A stretch of DNA of 64,000 nt from Desertivirga arenae (GTDB lineage: Bacteria; Bacteroidota; Bacteroidia; Sphingobacteriales; Sphingobacteriaceae): assembly GCF_017355785.1 (NCBI RefSeq), contig NZ_JAFEWE010000001.1:868001-932000 (forward strand). The letters are read 5' to 3'. Positions 34,444 through 42,915 of the stretch are shown here, one piece after another (the first letter of the stretch is position 1; every line of letters starts with the position of its first letter). The notes below the pieces were generated by a model. The model had not been told where the DNA came from and did no database searches. It was given only the letters and a program-made list of their open reading frames with translations. The translations under genes and the position numbers were made by a program.

Positions 34444-35925
34444 ATGCTCTTGTTCAGAAGAAATATTTTTTTGTTTTTAATATTGCTTTGTTTTCAGGCA
34501 AAAGCAAGCTTCGATTTTAATCCTCAATGTTTAAAGGCATACAAGGAAATCTATGCCTTACGATTAAATAACGCGCGTAATCTTATTGAGACAGAGAAGA
34601 AAAAGAACCCTCAGAATGCTATCCCCTACTTGCTTGATAACTATGTAGATTATTTCACTATCATTACTACTGAAAATAAAGCCGAGTTTGAGAAGTTAAA
34701 AAATAGCAAGTCCTCAAGATTAAACCGGATCGAGAAGGACGATAAGACTTCACCTTACTATCTTTTTGCGCAGGCCGAAATACATATGCAATGGGCCTTA
34801 ACCTATGGCTATTTCCAGGAGTATCTTTCATCATCGATGGAACTGAAAAAAGCTTATTCGCTGCTTCAGGAAAACGGAAAGAAATTTCCTTCATTTCTAC
34901 CTAATCAGAAGAACATCGGAATGTTGAATGCGGTTCTTGGGGCATTACCTTCAGGGCTAAAGAAAACTATATCCGTATTTGGGATGCGCGGAAATACAGA
35001 GACTGGTGTTAAAATGTTAGAAAACCTGGTCAGAACCTTACCAAACTCAGCCTATTCTCACTTTTATGATGATGCGGTCTTTTGCCTTGCCTACGTGCAA
35101 AGCGGTATATTAAATGATCGCAATGCTTTTCCAAAAATCGTAGCTAACGTGCAAAGGATAGACTCTTCCAGCTTGCTCAAAAGTTATATATTAAGCTATA
35201 GTGCTATTCGAACTGGCCGTACAAACGAAGCTATAAGAGTGCTGGAATCCAGACCCAAAGGAGCAGAATATCAGCCCTATTCCTATTTGGATTATCTTGC
35301 AGGAACAGCTCATCTTCGTAAACTCGATCTCAGTTCATTCAACTATTTTACGACCTACCTACGTTCCTACCGGGGTATTAATTATATCAAAGACACCTAT
35401 TTGAACCTGGCCTGGATATCACTTCTTAAAGGGAACACAGCAGGCTATAAAGAATATATTCAACTTGTAAAAACTAAAGGATATACTTTTCATGAGAAAG
35501 ATAAGCAGGCGCTACAGGAGGCTAATGATCCAATGCCCCATGCCGACCTTTTGAAGGCAAGACTATTATTTGACGGTGGTTTTTATGATAGAGCTTTAAA
35601 CGAATTGAAGGATAAGAAAGCCGGAGATTTTAACCTGTTAAGAGACAAGATTGAATTCTGTTACAGGTTGGGCAGGATTTACGACGAAACGGGACGCGAA
35701 GATCTAGCTATAAAATTCTACCAATTTGCTGTAGACATCGGAAAAAAAGAAAGATATTATTTTGCTTCAAATGCTGCTTATCGGATTGGAAGTATTTATG
35801 CGCAGAAAAAAAACTATCAGAAAGCCCGGGATTACTACAGCCAGGCGATAGACATGGAAGATCATGATTACGAACGCAGTGTAGAGGCAAAAGCGAAAGA
35901 GGCACTAAGTAGGCTTAATGATTAA
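34444..35925 (+). CDS. Secreted/periplasmic tetratricopeptide-repeat protein
   Basis: A 493-residue protein with a Sec signal peptide (MLLFRRNIFLFLILLCFQAKA) starting at ATG 34444; the TTG at 34423 gives an unlikely longer N-terminus. The body is helical, with TPR-like units clearest near the C-terminus (LAIKFYQFAVDIGKK..., KNYQKARDYYSQAIDME...). Such proteins usually act as scaffolds. No partner is suggested by neighbours. It is convergent with the Asp-rich/basic gene pair across a large hairpin. Confidence 0.8.
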   Translation: MLLFRRNIFLFLILLCFQAKASFDFNPQCLKAYKEIYALRLNNARNLIETEKKKNPQNAIPYLLDNYVDYFTIITTENKAEFEKLKNSKSSRLNRIEKDDKTSPYYLFAQAEIHMQWALTYGYFQEYLSSSMELKKAYSLLQENGKKFPSFLPNQKNIGMLNAVLGALPSGLKKTISVFGMRGNTETGVKMLENLVRTLPNSAYSHFYDDAVFCLAYVQSGILNDRNAFPKIVANVQRIDSSSLLKSYILSYSAIRTGRTNEAIRVLESRPKGAEYQPYSYLDYLAGTAHLRKLDLSSFNYFTTYLRSYRGINYIKDTYLNLAWISLLKGNTAGYKEYIQLVKTKGYTFHEKDKQALQEANDPMPHADLLKARLLFDGGFYDRALNELKDKKAGDFNLLRDKIEFCYRLGRIYDETGREDLAIKFYQFAVDIGKKERYYFASNAAYRIGSIYAQKKNYQKARDYYSQAIDMEDHDYERSVEAKAKEALSRLND

Positions 35926-35938
35926 TTCAAAAACAAAG

Positions 35939-36016
35939 AAGAGGCTATCTTAAAAGCCGGATATGTCATCATGAACAGTATAAAACAAACTGTTCCAACT
36001 TTTAAGACAGCCTCTT
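35939..36016. repeat. 78-bp nested inverted repeat between convergent genes
   Basis: Outer arms at 35939-35956 and 35999-36016 are complementary at 17 of 18 positions (AAGAGGCTATCTTAAAAG against CTTTTAAGACAGCCTCTT). An inner stem GAACAGT/ACTGTTC (35974-35980 with 35990-35996) lies in the loop. It may serve as a bidirectional terminator for the TPR gene and the 59-aa gene, although no clear U tract follows it. Alternatively it could be a small IS-end or MITE remnant. No transposase is present. Confidence 0.8.
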
Positions 36017-36018
36017 AC

Positions 36019-36198
36019 CTACCTTCCGGTATTATTTCTATTGCCGAGATTATGATCTTTTGCAGTGGAGTTAAAATCACTCCTGCGATCGATCTTCTTC
36101 TTCAAATTGTTCCTTTTAGGAGGATTGATCAACCTCTCGGAAGGAATGTTGGAAGGAGTCTGGCCTGTATGATTATGCCTGTCTTTCTCGTCTTCCAT
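36019..36198 (-). CDS. Small basic protein, 59 aa, coupled to the Asp-rich protein
   Basis: A minus-strand ORF from ATG 36196-36198 to TAG 36019-36021. The product begins MEDEKDRHNHTGQTPSNIP and has a basic centre (PPKRNNLKKKIDRR). It is net positive by my count (13 Lys/Arg against 8 Asp/Glu), with no signal peptide, no membrane segment and an Asn/Arg-rich tail. Its start is 2 nt after the stop of the Asp-rich gene, so they are likely translated from one mRNA. No family recognised. Confidence 0.5.
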   Translation of the reverse strand: MEDEKDRHNHTGQTPSNIPSERLINPPKRNNLKKKIDRRSDFNSTAKDHNLGNRNNTGR

Positions 36199-36200
36199 TT

Positions 36201-36782
36201 TTAAAGATCTCTAGGTGAAATAGTACCTGGCTCGTGATCTATAATCCGGCTTGTAGAACGATCAGGAGCATCAATATTTACAGATCTGTTTAAACCTGCA
36301 GTAGTCGAAGGTTCATCGTCGTCGTCCAGATCATCATCATCCAGATCATCGTCACCTTCAAAATCATCATCGTCGTCGTCGGCCAAAAGATCGTCATCGT
36401 CCTCGTCAACTTCTACTGAATCTATTTCGTCAAGATCATCATCGTCGTCATCATCATCAAGAAGATCATCATCTTCTCCAATGGCATTTATTTTATGAAG
36501 GTCAACAACATCTTCGTCATCATCATCCAATACCTCATCGTCGTCTAATAAGACATCGTCATCATCATCCAACAGGTCATCGTCCTCATCCGGATTAACC
36601 ATATACGCATCATCGATATCGTCTTCGTCCAGATCATCGCCGATTGGGGTAACTTCGGTGTTTTCTCCCAAATCGTCATTTTCCGGACCAACTTCATCGT
36701 CATCTTCCGGGTCAACCGTAAAAACATCTTCTCTTAAGTATTCATCTTGAACAGTTAAAAGTTCATTAGAAATTAGTGTCAT
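36201..36782 (-). CDS. Asp-rich acidic repeat protein, 193 aa
   Basis: About 70 of 193 residues are Asp, in runs of up to eight, interrupted by Leu/Val/Glu. A short N-terminal segment (MTLISNELLTVQDEYLRED) and a C-terminal ~35 residues (STTAGLNRSVNIDAPDRS...) have ordinary composition. There is no signal peptide. The coding DNA is a run of GAT/GAC codons (TCATCG-like on the plus strand), a pattern prone to slippage. Possible roles, all inferred, are cation binding, nucleic-acid mimicry, or acting as a chaperone for a basic partner. The 59-aa basic protein follows immediately. Confidence 0.75.
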   Translation of the reverse strand: MTLISNELLTVQDEYLREDVFTVDPEDDDEVGPENDDLGENTEVTPIGDDLDEDDIDDAYMVNPDEDDDLLDDDDDVLLDDDEVLDDDDEDVVDLHKINAIGEDDDLLDDDDDDDDLDEIDSVEVDEDDDDLLADDDDDDFEGDDDLDDDDLDDDDEPSTTAGLNRSVNIDAPDRSTSRIIDHEPGTISPRDL

Positions 36783-36893
36783 AGGTAATTAGCTTAAGGT
36801 TGTTATCTAGGTAATAAACAGTTGGCCTTACCCTGTTTGTTTTGACTAAATAGAAAATAAGTTTGAAGGGTAGGAAAAGAAAAGGGTGGGTAA

Positions 36894-38033
36894 TTATAAA
36901 AGGGAATCCATGGCAGTCTTCAGCTTAGTCACAGTATAATCAATCTCTTCCTTTGTATTTAATTTACTGAAAGAGAACCTGATAGCAGGCCGATTAGGAT
37001 GCACTCCGATTCCTTCTAAAACGTGCGAGCCAATGTTTGTTCCCGAACTACAGGCGCTTCCTCCAGAACAGGAAATACCTGCAATATCCATGTTAAATAA
37101 TAGCATGTCTGCCATGTCCATCTCAGGGAACGAAACGTTCAGTACAGTATAAAGACTTTTTTCGGGATGGGTATCTCCATTAAAGCTGACTCCTTCAATC
37201 TCCTTTTCCAACTGCTCTATCATATACGATTTAAGTCCCTGGATATACTGCTGATGTTCGTCTAAATGAGAATATGCAATCTCAAGTGCTTTTGCTAAAC
37301 CTGCAATACCATACAAGTTTTCCGTTCCCCCGCGCATATTACGCTCCTGAGAACCTCCGTATATAAGAGGATTAATCTTTATTGCAGGATTTATATAAAG
37401 AAAGCCTGTTCCTTTAGGGCCGTGAAACTTATGACCGGCACAAGTAATAAAATGAACTTTAAGGTCCTGAAGATTGTGCCGATAATGTCCCATGGTCTGA
37501 ACAGTATCACAATGGAAAATAGCATTGTACCGGGCACATATTTCTCCTACTCCCTTCAGGTCTGTCAAGGTTCCTATTTCGTTATTCGCTTCCATTAACG
37601 AAACCAGACTTCTGGGATTAGCCTGAAGTAATTCCTCCAGATGCTCCAAGTTGATATGCCCTTGTTGGTCTACTCTTACATAACTAAGCCGGATATCTCC
37701 AGCTTTCTCCAATGCTTCCAGAGTATGCAGAACTGCATGGTGCTCTATCTTTGAGGTAATGGCATGCTCTAACTTATAGTCAGCTACAGCAGAACGAATA
37801 GCCATATTATCGGCTTCCGTTCCGCCAGAGGTGAAGAAAATCTCAGCAGGCGAAGCCTTTAGAAGTCCCGCCACTGTTTTCCTTGCTTTCTCAACAACAG
37901 TCCTTGCCTCGCGTCCATGTGCATGGATCGAAGATGGATTACCGTAATAGGTTTCCATCACCCTGTACATTTCCTTCATAACTTCAGGGTCAATAGGGGT
38001 GGTAGCAGCGTTGTCGAGATATATTTTTTGCAT
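36894..38033 (-). CDS. Cysteine desulfurase (NifS/IscS-like)
   Basis: A 379-residue PLP enzyme that moves sulfur from cysteine to Fe-S cluster or tRNA thiolation pathways. It begins MQKIYLDNAATTPIDPEV. The PLP region has TSGGTEADNMAI, a His of CDTVQTMGH, and the Schiff-base lysine in CAGHKFHGPKGTGF. The catalytic Cys loop is SGGSACSSGTNIGSHVL, near residue 325. Its start codon is 8 bp from a 180-bp tetranucleotide array that would form its leader or separate it from its promoter. Confidence 0.92.
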   Translation of the reverse strand: MQKIYLDNAATTPIDPEVMKEMYRVMETYYGNPSSIHAHGREARTVVEKARKTVAGLLKASPAEIFFTSGGTEADNMAIRSAVADYKLEHAITSKIEHHAVLHTLEALEKAGDIRLSYVRVDQQGHINLEHLEELLQANPRSLVSLMEANNEIGTLTDLKGVGEICARYNAIFHCDTVQTMGHYRHNLQDLKVHFITCAGHKFHGPKGTGFLYINPAIKINPLIYGGSQERNMRGGTENLYGIAGLAKALEIAYSHLDEHQQYIQGLKSYMIEQLEKEIEGVSFNGDTHPEKSLYTVLNVSFPEMDMADMLLFNMDIAGISCSGGSACSSGTNIGSHVLEGIGVHPNRPAIRFSFSKLNTKEEIDYTVTKLKTAMDSLL

Positions 38034-38041
38034 GCGTTATT

Positions 38042-38221
38042 TAATGAGTGAATGAATGGATGAGAGAATGAATGAATGAGTGGATGAGAGAATGAGTGAA
38101 TGAATGAATGAGTGAATGAGTGAATGAGTGAATGAGTGGATGAGAGAATGAATGGATGAGTGAATGAGTGAATGAATGGATGAGTGAATGAGTGAATGAA
38201 TGGATGAGTGAATGAACGGAT
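38042..38221. repeat. 180-bp tetranucleotide array (GAAT/GAGT/GGAT/GAGA)
   Basis: Forty-five consecutive 4-bp units, almost all GAAT, GAGT, GGAT or GAGA, with higher-order groupings such as GAATGAATGGATGAGT. The array fills the gap between the four-helix-bundle gene stop (38227) and the cysteine desulfurase start (38033). Read on the minus strand the array contains no stop codon in any frame. Shorter TTCATTCATT copies lie at the other end of the four-helix-bundle gene (38613-38690). Confidence 0.95.
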
Positions 38222-38226
38222 GCCTG

Positions 38227-38616
38227 CTAATGATCGCGTCTTTTTATATTTTCAGAAGCGGATTTTCGTGCTTTTGCTACTACTGCAAGTATCTGTCTTG
38301 CTTCTTCCATCAATGGTTTCATACATATTTCACTTACAATCCCTGACTCGACCATAACCTCCATCCAAAATAAAGTTTCATCTGCCTCTTCCACGACTAT
38401 ACTAATTTTCGAAAAGAATTCAGCTTGAGATCTTCCTCTACAGGCGGCTCTGTAATTTGCTCCCACAGAAGAAGAGCATCTCAACAACTGCTTTCCTAAT
38501 ATTCTTGCCTCGTCTGATTTAGGAAGATTTTTGAAAAGTAAAATATTATCGATGACAAACTTCTTAGTCCTTCTCTTAAACTTCTCAATAAACTCAACTT
38601 TGTCTGGTTCATTCAT
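38227..38616 (-). CDS. Four-helix-bundle protein (S23/IVP family), 129 aa
   Basis: A helical protein with the family signatures FKRRTKKFVIDNILLFKNLPKSDEARILGKQLLRCSSSVGANYRAACRGRSQAEF and VEEADETLFWMEVM. The family was first seen in 23S rRNA intervening sequences and is scattered in Bacteroidota genomes, often variably present. Function unknown. It sits between glmM and a cysteine desulfurase gene with simple repeats at both ends, which suggests an acquired cassette. Confidence 0.88.
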   Translation of the reverse strand: MNEPDKVEFIEKFKRRTKKFVIDNILLFKNLPKSDEARILGKQLLRCSSSVGANYRAACRGRSQAEFFSKISIVVEEADETLFWMEVMVESGIVSEICMKPLMEEARQILAVVAKARKSASENIKRRDH

Positions 38617-38705
38617 TTTATAAATTTACCAGCCTTGTTCAATTGATTAAATGACTTTAGGCAGTTTTAGTAATTCTTTCATTCATTAAATCCTTCCTTC
38701 TATCC

Positions 38706-40097
38706 TTACTCGCTCAGCTGTAATATTTCTTTGATATCAGAAATAATCTTGTTAGCCAGATTGTTAGCAACAGTCTCTGAATTTCCTTCTGAATAGATCC
38801 TTATTATCGGTTCAGTATTAGATCTGCGAAGATGGACCCATTCCTTATCGAATTCTATCTTCAAGCCGTCTATGGTTGAATAGGGTTGTTTTTGATATTT
38901 CTCTTCAACTTTCTTCAGCAATCCGTCGATATCCATCTCGGGAGTAAGGGTTATTTTATTCTTAGAGATAAAATAGCTTGGGTAAGTACCTCTTAAAGCA
39001 GAAATAGACTTTCCAAATTTAGCCAAATGAGTAAGGAACAATGCAATTCCAACTAAAGCATCACGGCCATAATGAAGTTCAGGATAAATGACACCGCCAT
39101 TTCCTTCGCCACCAATAACCGCATTCGTTTCTTTCATCTTGTTTACCACATTCACCTCCCCGACTGCAGCAGCATTATAACTTCCGCCATTCTTCTCGGT
39201 TACATCCCTCAAGGCACGGGTTGATGATAAATTTGAAACGGTATTACCCGGTGTATTTTGAAGGATATAATCAGCTACAGCAACCAGCGTATACTCTTCA
39301 CCAAACATAGATCCATCTTCTGATACAAAGCATAGCCGGTCAACATCAGGGTCTACTGCGATTCCTAAATGAGCTCTTTTTGCCACCACTTCCTGCGACA
39401 AAGCAACAAGGTTTTCTGGAAGAGGCTCCGGATTATGTGGAAAATGTCCATCAGGTTCACAATAAAGTTCATAAATCGTTTCTACACCCAGAGCCTTAAG
39501 TAGTGCCGGCACAAAAATACCTCCCGTTGAATTAACACAATCGATCGCTATTTTGAACTTAGCTTTCCTGATTGCTTCAACATCCACCAAAGGAAGTGCA
39601 AGGATCTTATCGATATGTTTTTGAAGATAGCTAGTATCTGTTGTGACTTTACCTAGTTGATTAACATCCGAAAAAGCAATATCAGTTTGTTCTGCAAGTT
39701 CCAAAACTTCCTTTCCTGAATCGTCATTAATAAACTCTCCTTTTTCATTCAAAAGCTTAAGGGCATTCCATTGTTTAGGATTATGACTAGCAGTAATAAT
39801 GATCCCGCCTGCGGCATTTTCATCCGGCACTGCAATCTCAACAGTTGGAGTGGTAGACAAACCAAGGTCTATTACGTCTATACCAATACTTTGCAAGGCG
39901 CCGACGACAAGATTACGCACCATTTCTCCTGAAATACGGGCATCCCTACCTATAACAATTTTGTTCTTGCCTGATTGGGCAGTTACCAATTTCCCAAAAG
40001 CTACCGTATATTTTAATATATCAACGGGAGTAAGTCCGTTACCTGCCTGCCCGCCAATAATTCCTCTTATACCTGAAATAGATTTTATTAAAGTCAC
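38706..40097 (-). CDS. glmM: Phosphoglucosamine mutase
   Basis: A 463-residue alpha-D-phosphohexomutase that interconverts glucosamine-6-P and glucosamine-1-P for cell-wall and LPS precursors. The phosphoserine loop is ITASHNPKQWNALKL (about residues 101-115), the metal loop DPDVDRLCF, the sugar loop GEGNGGVIYPELHYGRDALVG and the phosphate loop RRSNTEPIIRIY. The start is GTG at 40095-40097 (MTLIKSISGIRGI), supported by a full promoter 20 nt upstream. In Bacteroidota similar enzymes may also handle mannose or glucose. Confidence 0.88.
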   Translation of the reverse strand: MTLIKSISGIRGIIGGQAGNGLTPVDILKYTVAFGKLVTAQSGKNKIVIGRDARISGEMVRNLVVGALQSIGIDVIDLGLSTTPTVEIAVPDENAAGGIIITASHNPKQWNALKLLNEKGEFINDDSGKEVLELAEQTDIAFSDVNQLGKVTTDTSYLQKHIDKILALPLVDVEAIRKAKFKIAIDCVNSTGGIFVPALLKALGVETIYELYCEPDGHFPHNPEPLPENLVALSQEVVAKRAHLGIAVDPDVDRLCFVSEDGSMFGEEYTLVAVADYILQNTPGNTVSNLSSTRALRDVTEKNGGSYNAAAVGEVNVVNKMKETNAVIGGEGNGGVIYPELHYGRDALVGIALFLTHLAKFGKSISALRGTYPSYFISKNKITLTPEMDIDGLLKKVEEKYQKQPYSTIDGLKIEFDKEWVHLRRSNTEPIIRIYSEGNSETVANNLANKIISDIKEILQLSE

Positions 40098-40116
40098 GTC
40101 AAAGATTTTATGAGCC

Positions 40117-40147
40117 CAAAAATAAGAATAAAAGCCAAGAGCCCCAA
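40117..40147 (-). promoter_or_regulatory. Promoter of glmM (-33/-7)
   Basis: On the minus strand: TTG (plus-strand CAA 40145-40147), 20-bp spacer, TATTTTTG (plus-strand CAAAAATA 40117-40124). Full consensus. Confidence 0.7.
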
Positions 40148-40262
40148 TGTGAGCGATCTAAAAGGCCGGGCAAAGATGAAAAATGGGACAAATTACATTC
40201 AGATTATCTGTAATGGAGCAAATTTTTACAAACCCTGTAAAATTTAAAGACAAAATTTTATC

Positions 40263-40270
40263 TAAGTTTG
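40263..40270 (+). promoter_or_regulatory. -7 box of the methyltransferase-PAP2-ZIP operon
   Basis: TAAGTTTG, 19 nt before the ATG at 40290. No TTG at -33. Confidence 0.45.
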
Positions 40271-40289
40271 TACGCTTATAAATACTCTT

Positions 40290-41027
40290 ATGCCCATTAA
40301 ATGGTATCAAAACTGGTTCAGTTCTCCCTATTACCACATTTTATATCATCAGAGAAACGACGAAGAAGCTGAGCTTTTTATTGACAGTCTTTGTGCTTTA
40401 CTTAAGCCGGCTCATGGTTGTAAGATGCTGGATATTGCCTGTGGAAGGGGAAGACACTCGGTATATCTGAGCAGAAAAGGATACGACGTTACGGGTATAG
40501 ACCTCTCTTATAGCAATATAAAGTTCGCGAAACAGTTTGAGAATGAAAAGCTTCATTTCTATCAGCATGACATGAGGCATCTGCTTTTCATCAACTATTT
40601 CGACATCACATTAAATATGTTCACAAGCTTCGGCTATTTCGAAAGTGAGCGGGATCATGTGAATGCCTTAAAATCTTTCCGCAAGTCATTAAAGTCTGAT
40701 GGAGTCCTTGTTCTTGATTATTTCAATACTGAAAAGATCATTAAGAATTTGGCAAGACAAGAAGTGAAACATGTGGAGGGGATTGATTTTCATTTATCTA
40801 AAAAGGTAAATGAGGGAAAAATCATCAAAACGATATCGTTTGAACACAAAGACAAGGATTACCATTTCAAAGAGGAAGTTAAAGCATTCAGATTAGCTGA
40901 CTTCGAGAAGATGTTCCGGTTGAGCGGGTTCACTGTTGACAAGGTTTTCGGAGACTATCATCTTAATAGTTATGACCCAGTTAAATCAGATCGTTTAATT
41001 TTCATTTGCAGGAAAGCTGATGTTTGA
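40290..41027 (+). CDS. Class I SAM-dependent methyltransferase
   Basis: A 245-residue Rossmann-fold methyltransferase. Motif I is LDIACGRGRHSVYLSRKG (about residues 48-65), then VTGIDLS (motif II) and FDITLNMFTSFGYF (motif IV region). The C-terminal half includes a family-typical EVKAFRLADFEKMFRLSGF segment. Substrate unknown. It overlaps the next gene by 8 bp, and three genes in a row overlap, so they form one operon. Confidence 0.88.
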   Translation: MPIKWYQNWFSSPYYHILYHQRNDEEAELFIDSLCALLKPAHGCKMLDIACGRGRHSVYLSRKGYDVTGIDLSYSNIKFAKQFENEKLHFYQHDMRHLLFINYFDITLNMFTSFGYFESERDHVNALKSFRKSLKSDGVLVLDYFNTEKIIKNLARQEVKHVEGIDFHLSKKVNEGKIIKTISFEHKDKDYHFKEEVKAFRLADFEKMFRLSGFTVDKVFGDYHLNSYDPVKSDRLIFICRKADV

Positions 41028-41601
41028 ACAACTCATTCAATTTGACCACGAGCTTTTTACAGCAATAAATAGCGGACTTTCCAATGCCTTTTTTGATTGG
41101 TTAATGCCTATGTTAAGGAATCGCTATTTCTGGACTCCGATTTATGTATTTCTGATTATATTCCTTCTGAGAAATTATAAAAAGAGTGGTGCAATCTGTA
41201 TCCTTTTCCTTCTTCTAACCTTTGCCCTTGCTGATTTCACAAGTGCATCTGTTATTAAGCCTTCTTTTCAAAGGCTGAGGCCATGTAATGAAAGTGGTTT
41301 TAAAGAAGAAATTATTTCCAGGGTAGCCTGTGGTGCAGGATTTAGTTTTCCCTCCTCACATGCAAGTAATCACTTTGCCATTGCCATGTTCCTTTCTGTA
41401 GTATTTGCAAGGAGATGGAAATGGATCTGGCTTCTAACTTTTGTCTGGGCATTTAGCATCGCGTTTGCTCAAGTTTATGTTGGGGTTCACTTCCCACTTG
41501 ATGTTACTGCAGGAGCCCTGTTAGGATGCCTGATCGGCTACCTGACAGCAACTGGTTTTCTTACCCTTCTATCTGAGAAAAAATGGAATTCTGGCCTTTA
41601 A
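41020..41601 (+). CDS. PAP2-family membrane phosphatase
   Basis: A 193-residue inner-membrane protein with about five to six helices. All three phosphatase motifs are present: KPSFQRLRP (K-x6-R-P), FPSSHASNH (P-S-x-H) and YVGVHFPLDV (x-H-x3-D). Members dephosphorylate undecaprenyl pyrophosphate or lipid phosphates at the periplasmic face. The 193-residue size and phospholipid-phosphatase style fit BacA-independent UppP-type or PA phosphatases; which one is not clear. Overlaps both neighbours. Confidence 0.9.
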   Translation: MFEQLIQFDHELFTAINSGLSNAFFDWLMPMLRNRYFWTPIYVFLIIFLLRNYKKSGAICILFLLLTFALADFTSASVIKPSFQRLRPCNESGFKEEIISRVACGAGFSFPSSHASNHFAIAMFLSVVFARRWKWIWLLTFVWAFSIAFAQVYVGVHFPLDVTAGALLGCLIGYLTATGFLTLLSEKKWNSGL

Positions 41602-42296
41602 TAATCCTGTTTGGCAGTTGCTTTTTAGGAGGTATGTCCATTTTCTACTTTAAGCAAAGTAATGCAGCAACCTTAAAGCTTATACTGTCTTTTAGCGGCG
41701 CCTATCTTTTTGCAATTACGATACTTCATTTAATTCCCGAAGTATATGAAAATGCAAGTCACAGAATTGGTCTGTTTGTATTAGGTGGCTTCCTGTTTCA
41801 AATACTCCTTGAACAATTTTCTGAGGGAATAGAACACGGACATATCCATAAGCATAATCATGATCACCATGTCTTTCCATATGGTATTATGATTTCCCTG
41901 TGCCTACATGCATTTCTCGAAGGGATGCCCCTGGCTAAGGGTTATCAAAACGAACTATTGTTCGGTATTGCTTTACATCATATCCCTGCTGCCTTTGCCC
42001 TTGGGAGTGTCTTACTGCAAAATCACATAAATAAGACAAAGATTATTTACTTATTGATCCTGTTTTCACTGATGTCTCCCGCAGGTTACCTTTTAAGCAA
42101 TGCCTTAAGCAACGGCTCGATAGGAAACATTGAGCAATATTTTGACAGCATTATGGGTGTGGTTATAGGAATCTTTTTGCATATTTCTACCACTATTCTG
42201 TTTGAATCAAGTGTTGATCACCATTATAATGTAAGAAAGCTAATAGCAGTTTTGAGTGGAGTGGCTATAGCCCTTTTTAACTACCTGCTGCATTAG
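41583..42296 (+). CDS. ZIP-family divalent metal transporter
   Basis: A 237-residue membrane protein with seven to eight helices. The His-rich cytoplasmic loop is EHGHIHKHNHDHH (about residues 84-96). The metal-binding helices carry CLHAFLEGMPLA (H-x3-E-G) and LHHIPAAFALG (H-H-x-P-x2-F). This is the usual ZIP signature for zinc or iron import. The first 19 bp overlap the PAP2 gene and the last 4 bp overlap the convergent marR gene. Confidence 0.9.
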   Translation: MEFWPLIILFGSCFLGGMSIFYFKQSNAATLKLILSFSGAYLFAITILHLIPEVYENASHRIGLFVLGGFLFQILLEQFSEGIEHGHIHKHNHDHHVFPYGIMISLCLHAFLEGMPLAKGYQNELLFGIALHHIPAAFALGSVLLQNHINKTKIIYLLILFSLMSPAGYLLSNALSNGSIGNIEQYFDSIMGVVIGIFLHISTTILFESSVDHHYNVRKLIAVLSGVAIALFNYLLH

Positions 42297-42739
42297 CCCC
42301 GTAACTTATCCAGAAGCAGATTAAGATGTTTTACCTCGCTTTCAGAAAGATTAGCCCGTAAGATATCCTCAGGAGTTATTACAGGATCCAGCTTCTTTAG
42401 TATATCCAGACCTTCCGGAGATATTATAATATCAACTGCACGGCGATCTTTCTGATTCACAGAACGGGTAACAAGTCCCTTTTGAACTAAACGATCGACG
42501 ATACGAGAAGCATCGGACATTTTATCCAGCATGCGTTCCTTAAGCAAATTTATAGTAGCTGGCTTTGGGTGCTGGCCGCGGAGGATACGAAGAATATTAA
42601 ATTGCTGTAGCGTTATCTGATAATCATCTAATCGTTCTTTCAGTATTGACGTGATCCAGTTGTAGGAGTAAACTACATTTACAACTACTTTTTGATAGTC
42701 ACTCTCAAACTTCGATTGAATTTCCTTCTCAAGATCCAT
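42293..42739 (-). CDS. MarR-family transcriptional regulator
   Basis: A 148-residue winged-helix regulator. The DNA-binding core reads ITLQQFNILRILRG...LLKERMLDKMSDASRIVDRLVQKGLVTRSVNQKDRRAVDIIISPEG, with the D-x-R-x3 wing. I chose the ATG at 42739 (MDLEKEIQSKFESDY), since the 28 upstream codons belong to the overlapping DUF5522 frame. Ligand and targets unknown. It ends the eight-gene minus-strand run. Confidence 0.9.
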   Translation of the reverse strand: MDLEKEIQSKFESDYQKVVVNVVYSYNWITSILKERLDDYQITLQQFNILRILRGQHPKPATINLLKERMLDKMSDASRIVDRLVQKGLVTRSVNQKDRRAVDIIISPEGLDILKKLDPVITPEDILRANLSESEVKHLNLLLDKLRG

Positions 42740-42914
42740 GTATTTTAGGTGTGATAGTGTTATTATTTGATGGTTGTTTTTTCTTTTTTTGCGCTTGGTG
42801 CCAGGGGCAATGCATGCATCCATTTTTGCAGCAATAACCTCGTTTCAAATGATAGGTAGCAGTAAAAACAAGCAGACCGCTATCGTTCAAGTAATAGTCT
42901 TCGCCCTCTTTCAC
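42729..42914 (-). CDS. DUF5522 small Cys-rich protein, 61 aa
   Basis: Starts at GTG 42912-42914. It carries YYLNDSGLLVFTATYHLKRGYCCKNGCMHCPW, a compact domain with a C-C-x3-C-x2-C cluster that probably binds a metal, followed by a Lys-rich tail. DUF5522 proteins are common in Bacteroidota; the function is not known. Its start is 1 nt after the stop of the MBL gene and its end overlaps marR, so it is translationally coupled on both sides. Confidence 0.8.
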   Translation of the reverse strand: MKEGEDYYLNDSGLLVFTATYHLKRGYCCKNGCMHCPWHQAQKKKKQPSNNNTITPKIHGS

Positions 42915-42915
42915 C

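Noticed and set aside
35971-36204. 77-codon plus-strand ORF between the TPR gene and the Asp-rich gene
   Set aside because: It runs through the right arm of the 78-bp hairpin and lies antisense to the better-supported 59-aa ORF, which is coupled to its upstream gene.
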